A DNA stretch of 64,000 bases. Origin: Arthrinium phaeospermum (taxonomy: Eukaryota; Ascomycota; Sordariomycetes; Amphisphaeriales; Apiosporaceae). Of this stretch, positions 56,209-64,000 are shown in pieces. Position 1 is the stretch's first letter. Each line of letters begins with the position of its first letter. Location: assembly GCA_006503535.1 (NCBI GenBank), contig QYRS01000004.1, positions 992,001 through 1,056,000 of the forward strand, written 5' to 3'. The notes under the pieces were generated by a model, which ran no database searches, had not been told where the DNA came from, and saw nothing but the letters and a program-made list of their open reading frames with translations. Both the position numbers and the translations under genes were made by a program.

Positions 56209-57512
56209 ATGGTGAAGATCACGCCCTTCGACGTGGAGCAATGGATGGACGCGTATGAAAACACACCGGAGGTGCTGAACGTCGCCGAAACCTGCTGCTC
56301 GTCCATCTCTATTGACGAGCTGGTTCAATTCGACGAGCGGCGGCGGGGGGACGACGACGACAAGGCAAGCAGACAGGATGGCACCGCCTTTCCCCTGGAC
56401 TTGAGCACGAGGCTCACGTACGGCGCGATAAGGGGCTCGGAAGAGCTGCGATCTCACATCTCGGGCATGTATCAAGATGCACCGGGATCGCCAAACGTGG
56501 TTCCGCCAGAGCAGGTGCTGATCACCCAGGGCGCCATATCGGCAAACCACCTGGTGTTCTACACCCTGATCGGACCGGCCGATCATGTCATATGCGTATT
56601 CCCGACATACCAGCAACTGTATGCCGTCCCTGAAAGTCTCGGTGCCGAAGTCTCGTTGTGGGGATTAAAGGAGGCGGATGGTTGGATACCGGACGTCGGT
56701 AGGCTCAAAGCATTGGTCAAGGGCAACACAAAGGTAAGTGGTTACAGACTTACTTAAATGTATTGCAGAGAAACGAAACTGAAGGAACATGTCAGATGAT
56801 TGTGGTCAATAATCCCAACAACCCCACGGGCGCGACGATTCCGCGCGACATTCTGGCCAGCATAGTGGAAGTAGCGCGCAAGTACGACATCATCGTGCTT
56901 TCGGACGAAGTCTACCGCCCGCTCTTCCACGACGCCACAGCGACGACACCACCACCATCCATGGCGGCCATGGGCTACGATAAAGTCGTCGTCACCTCGT
57001 CCCTGTCCAAGGCTTGGGCGTTGGCGGGGATTCGGGTCGGGTGGATTGCATCGCCAGACCGCGGGCTCACCGAGCAGCTGGCTGCGGCGCGGGACTACAC
57101 CACCATCAGCGTGTCACAGCTCGACGACCAGGTGGCGCGGTATGCACTTCACCCGTCGGTTAGGCCGGGCTTACTGTCGCGCAACCTGGAGCTCGCGACT
57201 CGTAACTTGGCGCTGCTGTCGCTGTTTGTTGAAGCTCATCGCGGTCAAATGTCTTGGGTCAAGCCGACGGCGGGCACGACGGCATTTGTTCGGTTCAACA
57301 GCGATAAGCACGGCGGTGACCCGGTGGAGGATGTGCAGTTTTGCCGGGACGTGCTGGAGAGGACCAAGGTCATGCTCGTGCCGGGTTCCAAGTGCTTTGG
57401 GCACGGGCACACGTTCCATGGCTATGTGCGCATGGGCTACGTCTGCGAAACGGCGGTGTTAGAGGAGTCATTGACGCGGCTGGACAGTTATTTGAAGGAC
57501 CACCTCAATTGA
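56209..57512 (+). CDS. PLP-dependent aminotransferase, class I/II fold
   Basis: Fold-type I pyridoxal-phosphate enzyme, probably an aminotransferase acting on an amino acid. Exons are 56209-56733 and 56796-57512, giving 413 aa; the intron is 62 nt with donor gtaagt and acceptor gtcag. Visible landmarks: LTYGAIRGSEELRSHI (N-terminal substrate region), ITQGAISANHLVFY (cofactor phosphate region), VVNNPNNPTGATIP, LSDEVYRPL with the Asp (212) that pairs with the pyridine ring, and TSSLSKAWALAGIRVGWI with the Schiff-base Lys at 247. A C-terminal Arg in YVRMGY would bind the substrate carboxylate. All catalytic residues are present. The substrate cannot be told; members near transporters in fungi can belong to specialised metabolism, which is inference here. 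Confidence 0.9.
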
Positions 57513-59723
57513 CGGTGTGGTTTTTCCGACGTCCGGTTCATTGAACCACGAATAGCAACTGGAAGGGACCCTTTTGGTATCCTCATGTATATCCCACATA
57601 TGTTTGCTCGTGCATGGAACTCCCCCACCGCTGCTGCTGCTGTTGCATTCATCGCGGTCGGCCATTCCGTTGCCTCTTGAGAAGGGGAAACAAGCTTACG
57701 GAGAGCTGAGCTATCACCAATGTTATGAGGACTAAGGTTGCGTTCCGAATGGGCTCTAACAATTCCCCGGCTTGTCGTCTGATTTTCCGTCGCCATCGCC
57801 GACAGGTGAAGGTGCCACTGTACGATATCGAAGTTTACCCGGTGCCATGCTTATGCCGTCTATGGTACGGCTGTTTGCCCCGTGCGATTTCGTCATCCAA
57901 AGGTAGAATAGGACCAAAAGTCCCGATTTGGTGAGGTCTCCCTGGTCGCTATTTGCGTGATTTCTATTTCTGTCGATGTTGGTGACCTGCGCATCGCTAG
58001 AGTCTGCGCATGGTTCCCGTCCTAGAGCCTGCCTGCCTTTGCAGCCGGCCCTTGATGTAGGCCATGGCGGCTATCCGGATGACGACATTTCTTGAGCAAG
58101 TCAGTGTACATATCAGGCCATCACCTACTTAGAGTAAGAGATTCTATTGAGCGCCAGGATGCAGCATGCAGAGACAAATGTGAGGGTAGGCGTTGAGACG
58201 TCGAAAGCGGCATAAACACACCACCTGCAGGGGGCATCTGCGACAAGGGGGCATGGGAAATGGGGGTGGGGTGGGGGGCCGCCGATTTCTGCCATTGCCT
58301 ACCGCCGCCAATACCGCGCATGAACATGGCTAGAACGCAACGCCCGGCAGTCTTCAGCTTCATGTTAGCGCCTCGGTTGTCATTGTCGTGGCCTAGGTAA
58401 AAGCTGCCAGCTCACAAACCCGCAATCGACGACTTCACAGGACCGGTATTCCGAGATCCCAGCATCTGACCATCCCTTCCGGCTGTCGCTACCGAAAGCT
58501 AAACGCTAAATCCACTTGGTCCAGGGCGTTGGGAAATGATTGCAACTTGCACAGGGAGCAAAGTGGACAGCACAAGTGGGACATCTGCCAACGGCAGAGC
58601 GGGCCAGCGCCAAATCCACTGGAGCCCCCCTTGCAGCTTCATTAATCTGTCGTAAATCGGTAACATCTTGGCGGTTTCTTGCATGGGCCACAGTGGGCTT
58701 GCCTGCCTCCACTCCTTTCGACTGCTGCCCAATGAAATGCGCAGTTGGTCTTCACGACCCCGTGGTTTCATCTAACGCCCTGTCAGATTTGCCAGAAATG
58801 ATGGGACTAAACGACAAGGTTGCAGTCTAACTGCCATTTTCATCGCTCCAGAGCTGCCCGTCTTTCATGTTGCTAGTTGTAAAGCTGTCCAGAGTTTGGA
58901 TCTCAGTGAGCGCGCCCTCGGCCATGAAGGTTTCAGGCAGCTCGTCACGAGCTGATCGGCACCTCATCCATGTGTCCTTCCGCTCCACGGCCCCAATTCG
59001 TCTGTTGTCTCTCGGAGCTCTCGTCTCGAGTTGACAGCATGTTCGGACGAACATGGATCTACAGAGATTAATCCGCCAAGAGCCAAGATGCACACAGGGA
59101 GCTGCTTGCGAAATCAGAACGAGGCGCTCATCAAACCATGACAGGCTGACAGGTTGCGATTGGTGGAATCTCCGATGTCCAGCTTTTCTGGACCAGCTTC
59201 TGGAAAATGTTGGCAGCGCATTGGGTCCTCGCTGGGCAATGCACCTTCGCGCCTCGCTGATTGGGGAAAGAATCCGCGTCGCCTGAGTCGACCAGACCCC
59301 CGTCCAGCCCACTCCTCATTTGACCACCTTGAGGCTCTTCGGGTTCAGGGGCGCCATTCTGAAACCGACAGCCCAGCAGGCCCCCACCGAAAGCCTCAGA
59401 AGGCCCAACGCCTTGCGGCTTCGAGATGCGGCTTGCAACCGTTACCTCGGATCATGGACAGTCGTCGCGCAGGGATGCCGAATCTATAAAGATGGCCGTC
59501 GCACTCGTCCCAGATAGTCTTTTTTCTTTTGCTCATCACAGGCATCATCGTCATTGAATCTTTATTCTACTCACCTTCATTCTTTATACACATTCGCTCG
59601 CTGCATTGACTGCATATCATTCTTCCACTCTTTCGCAAGTTCGATAAACATTACTCTCTACCGACAGCATCCTACTTGATTTGCAGGTTTTTCAAAACAA
59701 ACAACCAACAACCAACCAACACC
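57513..59723. other. 2.2-kb intergenic with AA9 promoter
   Basis: No credible gene: a minus-strand frame at 58827-59312 lacks a suitable ATG and coding character. The last 250 bases form the AA9 promoter and a CAA-rich leader. Confidence 0.5.
59485..59490 (+). promoter_or_regulatory. TATA box candidate for the AA9 gene
   Basis: TATAAA lies 234-239 bp upstream of the ATG at 59724, followed by a C/T- and CAA-rich leader typical of highly expressed secreted enzymes. Confidence 0.45.
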
Positions 59724-60731
59724 ATGTCTTTCACCAAGTCTCAGACCAAGGTCCTCCTCGCTGCCCTCGCCGCAGCCCCCGCCCTCGTGTCGGCTCACGG
59801 CCACATCCAGACCATCACTGCCGATGGCAAGTCCTACAAGGGCTTCGGTCCCGGTAGCCAGGGCGAGAGCGTCGGCTGGACCACCACCGCCAACGACAAC
59901 GGTTTCGTCTCCGCCGACTCCCTGAGCAACGTCGACATTGCTTGCCACCGCGGTGGAAAGCCCGGTGCCCTCTCCGCCACCGTCGCTGCCGGCGGTAAGG
60001 TTGAACTCGAGTGGGACACCTGGCCAGAGTCCCACCACGGCCCCGTCATCGACTACATGGCCAAGTGCAGCGGCTCTTGCACCTCGGCCGACCCCAGCTC
60101 GCTCGAGTTCTTCAAGATTGACGAGGCCGGTCTCGTCGACGGCTCCTCCGCCCCCGGCAAGTGGGCCAGCGACGACCTGATGGCCGCTGGCAACAAGTGG
60201 ACCGTCACCGTCCCCGCCGATCTGGCCGAGGGCGAGTACGTCCTGCGCCACGAGATGATCGCTCTCCACGAGGGTAACCGTGAGGGTGGTGCCCAGTTCT
60301 ACCCCCAGTGCGTCAACCTCAAGGTCACTGGTGGTGGCTCTTCCACCCCCGCTGGCACCAAGGCCACCTCGCTCTACACCGCCAAGGACGAGGGTGTCCT
60401 GTTCAACATCTACCAGGCCAACAGCGACTACCCCATCCCCGGCCCCAAGGTCGCCACCGCTGGTGGCTCCGGCGGTGCCGCCCCTGCCGCCCCGGCCAAG
60501 CCCGCTCCCTCTTCGGCTGCCCCCGCGGCCCCTGCCGCCCCTACCACTCTGGTCACCTCCAGCAAGCCTGCCCCTACCCAGGCCCCCGCTGCTCCCTCCA
60601 ACGGCGGCTCCAGCTCCGGCGCTGCCCTCTACGGCCAGTGCGGTGGCAACGGCTTCAGCGGCGCCACCTCTTGCGCCGAGGGTACCTGCAAGAAGCAGAA
60701 CGACTACTACTCCCAGTGCGTTCCCAACTAA
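59724..60731 (+). CDS. AA9 lytic polysaccharide monooxygenase with CBM1
   Basis: Secreted copper enzyme that oxidatively cleaves cellulose or related glucans. One exon, 335 aa. The signal peptide (residues 1-24, ending LVSA) exposes His25 as the N-terminal His of the copper brace. The second copper His is in SHHGPVIDY (104/105); Gln191 and Tyr193 in [12 protein letters not shown] complete the active site. [10 protein letters not shown] is also typical of AA9. An Ala/Pro/Ser-rich linker of about 70 residues leads to a C-terminal CBM1 (about 300-335: [28 protein letters not shown]) with the conserved Cys and aromatic residues for cellulose binding. All key residues are intact. The start ATG is in the good context CACCATGTC. 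Confidence 0.97.
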   Translation: MSFTKSQTKVLLAALAAAPALVSAHGHIQTITADGKSYKGFGPGSQGESVGWTTTANDNGFVSADSLSNVDIACHRGGKPGALSATVAAGGKVELEWDTWPESHHGPVIDYMAKCSGSCTSADPSSLEFFKIDEAGLVDGSSAPGKWASDDLMAAGNKWTVTVPADLAEGEYVLRHEMIALHEGNREGGAQFYPQCVNLKVTGGGSSTPAGTKATSLYTAKDEGVLFNIYQANSDYPIPGPKVATAGGSGGAAPAAPAKPAPSSAAPAAPAAPTTLVTSSKPAPTQAPAAPSNGGSSSGAALYGQCGGNGFSGATSCAEGTCKKQNDYYSQCVPN

Positions 60732-61857
60732 AGTGGGAAGTCAGGAGTCAAATGACGGGAAAGACACCATCAAGAACCATGTCTTGAAAGATTTCAATGT
60801 AGATAGCTCGCACTCTGAGTGATATCGCTCTTGTCCATATATTCAATGACGATATGTCGATCTAGTATCGCACATTAGCCAACCAACTTCTAGCTGTACC
60901 GAGTGGGAACTATCCTGCCTTGTACATTAGCAATGCCAAAAGTAATCATATAAACTCCGTCTCCTTGCCATATGTGACCAATGAACTGTATCCTTTTGCT
61001 ACTCTTCTGTGTTTTCTGACTCTGTCATTTGTAGCTCCACGGTACATATTTTTGGACTTGAGACTGTTGCTCAACTGGCCTATGTCAGCTCCTTTTCTAT
61101 GATGTCAATTATCACGTTGTCGTCCAATGCAACTGATCTCCTTGATCGCGAAAGCTCTGCCATCCATACAATACTTTCTGCCAATGATCGACAAGCCCGT
61201 GCGAAACGGTACGTAGCTGATTTATCCAATCAGAGCGCGGTCTTTCACGTCGGACGTTCGAAAACGGAAGGCTGATCGCACTGAATTACTCTTGATCCGC
61301 ACAGGACAGAACCTTTTGGTGAAGGGCAACGCTTTCGCGTTCAAGGAGATAGCTCCTCTCATAGAATCTAAGTGGCTTCTTGGAGGCATACACAAAAAGC
61401 ATACTTGATAGTAGATGTAGGAGTTCTTGATAAGTGCCCAAGAGTCCGGGCTGGGATGTTCACAGTGACTTTCATGATAAGAGAATAAGCGTGGTAGAAT
61501 GTATGTGAACAGAGAGCGACTTTTATTTGGCTTGTCTTGTCTAGAAATATATCTATCCCATGCTTAACCACTTCGAGACTGGCTGGCTGATTGGCTGACT
61601 GTTTCGAGCTTGGAAAAGTACATGACTCTCGTAAACACTCAAGGATAGAGATTTGAAACTATATACAAGAATTTCTAAAACATATACAATGAATGGAAGG
61701 GTATCGAGTTAAATAGATAGGGCATTAATAGCAATCCCATACATTCAACTCAAATCGGATCAAGGAGATGAAAATGAAAGGATGGGTCATCGAAACCAAC
61801 CCAGGGTAGAAAGAAGTTTGTAGAGGGTGGTCGGAATGTGTGGAGGGAGATGTGGGC
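60732..61857. other. intergenic between convergent genes
   Basis: A/T-rich spacer downstream of AA9 and GH64. No gene seen. Confidence 0.5.
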
Positions 61858-63397
61858 TTAGCCGGCGGTGATAGAGAACAGCTTGGGGTTGGCGCCGGCC
61901 AGGACGCCCGCGGCGTTCTCGCCGTTCGGGTTAACGTCGTCGTAGGCGAAGGTGTAGCCGAGGTTGTCGAGCTCGTACTTGTGCACGATGCGGCCGTAGT
62001 GGATGGTGGGGTCCTCGGTGTAGTACTCGTCGCTCTTGACGCTGGGCTGGACGTTGCCGCCGTCGACGAGCAGGGTGGACCGGTAGAAGGCGGCGCAGAG
62101 GCGGGGGACGACGGCGCCGTGCACGGCGTTGTCGCCGGGCTGCACGGTGAAGGGCCCGCTGTTGCAGCCGAGGATGTCGTCAATGGCGGGCTTCTGGTAG
62201 CCGCGGTTGTCGCCGGCGCAGTTGAGGGTGTTGCCGCTGACGCGGCACTTGACCTTGCCGGCGGCGCCCTGGGTGTCGATGGTCAGGTCCTGGCCGCTGT
62301 ACTTCTGCCAGACCTTGTTGATGTAGTCGTTGTAGTAGCTGTTGAGGGCGGTCGGGTTCAGGGCGCGGTACTTGAGCGGGGAGATGACGCGCAGCGACTT
62401 GCCGGCGCTGCTCTTGACGCACATCTTGTCCCAGGGCTGGCCGTCCTGCTCGGCCTGGGCCACCATCTCGTCGCAGATCTTGTCGAGGGCGCCAGGCTGC
62501 AGGCCGCGGACGGACTGGGTGGCGCCGCTGCCGAGGGTGAGGGACATGGCGAACGAGGGGCCGACGAAGTCGACGAAGCTCAGGTTGGCCCAGACGCCGT
62601 TCTCGTTGTATGTGAACTCAACAAAGCCCCACTCGACGCCGGCCGAGGGGTCCCGCGGGTTCTCGGCCGCGGGCTGTACCAGCCCGATCTCGCCGGCGTC
62701 ATTGAGCACGGTGAAGAAGTTGATGGTGCCCATGGCGAAGTAGATGCGGCCCGACGTCAGGAAGTCCGGGAGCGTCACCTGCTTGGTCGTGCCCTTGGAC
62801 CCGAGCTTGATGGCAATGGGGGCCGACACCTTGAGTGGCGCCTTGGAGCCGCTCGGGTTGGGGTAGTAGTAGGACCCATCGGTCTGCAGGATGACCAGAG
62901 CGTTGTTCTTGTCCTTGCCGGTGATGTAGGCGTTGACTGCAACATGATTCAATTAGCACGTTTTGGTTCCTGAAGCTAGCGCCGCTCCGAAGAGGCCGGC
63001 CGGAGAGTCATGGTGGTGTCATGAATCGGGGGGGTGTGAAGTCTCTTAAAGTGGACCCCGTGACGATGTTGGGTAGCGGTCGAAATAACCGTTCTGCAGC
63101 TAGGGCTAGAAGGGGTGACAGAGATCCGACGACCGATTCAAACTAAACTGAATCGCGTCAAGCGTGACTCGGGAAGAAGCACTTACCATTGTCGCCTAGA
63201 TTGTTCTGCAGAGATAGCTGCAGGCTAGCGGTGTTGGTGAGGGTGGAAGGGTAGGTGGTTCCGTTGAGCGTGTTGCCGCTAGTCATGATGATATCACCCG
63301 CGCTGCCCGGGTCCACCGTAATCGGAAGCGGCGTTGCGACTGACAGGCCGATGAAGGCCGTAGCACTCGCTACCGCGAAATTGAAAAACCCGCGCAT
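61858..63397 (-). CDS. GH64 beta-1,3-glucanase
   Basis: Predicted secreted endo-beta-1,3-glucanase with the thaumatin-like GH64 fold, acting on fungal or plant beta-glucan. Exons are 63397-63187 and 62936-61858, giving 429 aa. The intron is long (250 nt), with donor gtaagt, branch gctaat and acceptor ttgcag. Signal peptide MRGFFNFAVASATAFIGLSVA. Family blocks include YYYPNPSGSKAPLKV, GRIYFAMGTINFF and NLSFVDFVGPSFAMSL. The expected catalytic pair is Glu177 in FVEFTYNENG and Asp193 in FVDFVG, 16 residues apart as in characterised GH64 enzymes. Conserved Cys residues (KICDEM, KMCVKS, VKCRVS, LNCAGDN) fit disulfides. No carbohydrate-binding module or GPI signal is visible. Confidence 0.93.
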
Positions 63398-64000
63398 TGT
63401 GTGTATATGTACGTCGGGCTTGTGATGTGTCTGTATACCTGAGAGTATAGACTAAAGAGTGATAGTGATGGAGTATGTGTGCGTGTATGTGTGTGTGGTT
63501 AAGTGAGAGTGGCTATACGATAATAGCCAGTAGAGTAGATGCCTGGGTGTGTCCGGCTCAGTGGTTTGAACTGATATTCAAAGAGTGACTGAAGGGGCAA
63601 AAAGAAAAAGAAGAAAGAAGGAGCGATAGGATAGTCGCAAGACCCGTGTATGGTAGCTGTTTGCGATGAAGAACGAGAGAAAACAGGAGCCATGTCGGGG
63701 AGAAACTGGAAACACTTTATACATCTCGTTCTCTCTCCCCGTTGCACCAAGCGGCGGATCGTGGAGTGTTTCGACCGACTCGACGACTCTGGGGTTCTGA
63801 GTAGGACGACAGTCCACCTGACAGGGAGTCCGGCTGCCCAAGCCCATGGCTAGGCGACTTCTAGTGCCATCCTCCCTCATGTATGTAACATGATAGCCTT
63901 TGCCAGCACATGATCGAACCAAAGAGGCAGGTATAAGGGAGTATTGACAGAGTTCTCGATGGCAACGAGTATCGTACGCGTCTGACCGCTCCACTTGTTT
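63398..64000. other. upstream region of the GH64 gene
   Basis: Leader and promoter of the GH64 gene, with a short GT-rich run at about 63476-63500. No further gene is seen up to the window end. Confidence 0.45.

Noticed and set aside
58827..59312. Minus-strand 161-codon frame in the spacer before AA9
   Set aside because: Its 5' end is not an ATG, codon use looks random, and no domain or splice signals are seen.
61840..62973. Long plus-strand open frame of 377 codons opposite the GH64 gene
   Set aside because: It is the antisense shadow of a high-GC3 gene. The minus strand encodes a recognisable enzyme with catalytic residues.
1..64000. tRNA, 5S rRNA or other structural RNA genes
   Set aside because: No GGTTCRANYCC T-arm with matching acceptor stem was noticed. 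A covariance-model search would be decisive.
1..64000. Extensive RIP (repeat-induced point mutation) of the duplicated units
   Set aside because: Both copies keep long open frames and normal base composition, so they are not RIP-degraded. Only the single TAG at 19977 fits a CpA-to-TpA change.

Overview
The window looks like nuclear DNA of a filamentous ascomycete, most likely a Sordariomycete. The genes are compact, and most introns are 60-150 nt with GTRAGT-type donors and CTRAC-type branch sites. Coding GC3 is high next to more A/T-rich spacers. The gene content is typically fungal: an AA9 lytic polysaccharide monooxygenase with CBM1, a GH64 glucanase, a G1 glutamic peptidase, a But2-domain secreted protein, an ADP1-type ABC transporter and a DHA1-type MFS transporter. 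I see no rRNA, tRNA, CRISPR array or intact transposon. All gene models, splice sites and family calls are read by eye.

Layout. 1-10 kb: an F-box protein, a DUF1769 protein and two unrecognised proteins, one a single-span membrane protein with fresh internal repeats. 10-14 kb, minus strand: a G1 peptidase and a Ser/Pro-rich single-pass membrane protein. 14-22 kb: a gene-poor stretch, then a large multi-exon unknown gene with a 756-nt intron full of minisatellites. Its reading frame continues for 668 codons beyond one in-frame TAG. 22-36 kb: a But2 secreted protein, NOG2 divergent from mitoribosomal mS26 (PET123), the ADP1-like ABC transporter, a small mitochondrial-type protein and a hemerythrin-like protein. 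36.6-47.3 kb: the most interesting part. 48-57.5 kb: a small ICMT-like methyltransferase, a secreted unknown protein, an MFS transporter and a PLP aminotransferase. 59-64 kb: the AA9 LPMO and the GH64 glucanase, which are convergent.

The highlight is a tandem segmental duplication. Two adjacent units (about 36647-42072 and 42073-47283) each carry a divergently transcribed pair. One gene encodes a coiled-coil protein with basic clusters and a conserved unassigned C-terminal half (minus strand). The other encodes an HSPA12-like Hsp70-family ATPase without a canonical Hsp70 substrate-binding domain (plus strand). Non-coding edges of the units are still about 90% identical, while the proteins are heavily diverged. 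The ATPase copies share an 11-nt microexon but differ reciprocally in one intron position. This looks like a two-gene module under unusual evolutionary pressure.

How the genes might work together is mostly inference. NOG2 and mS26 share a short bidirectional promoter region (cytosolic and mitochondrial ribosome production). The MFS transporter and aminotransferase are neighbours on one strand and could be a minimal metabolic pair. AA9 and GH64 are both secreted polysaccharide-active enzymes. The HSPA12-like/coiled-coil pairs are proposed to act together because the whole pair, not a single gene, was duplicated.
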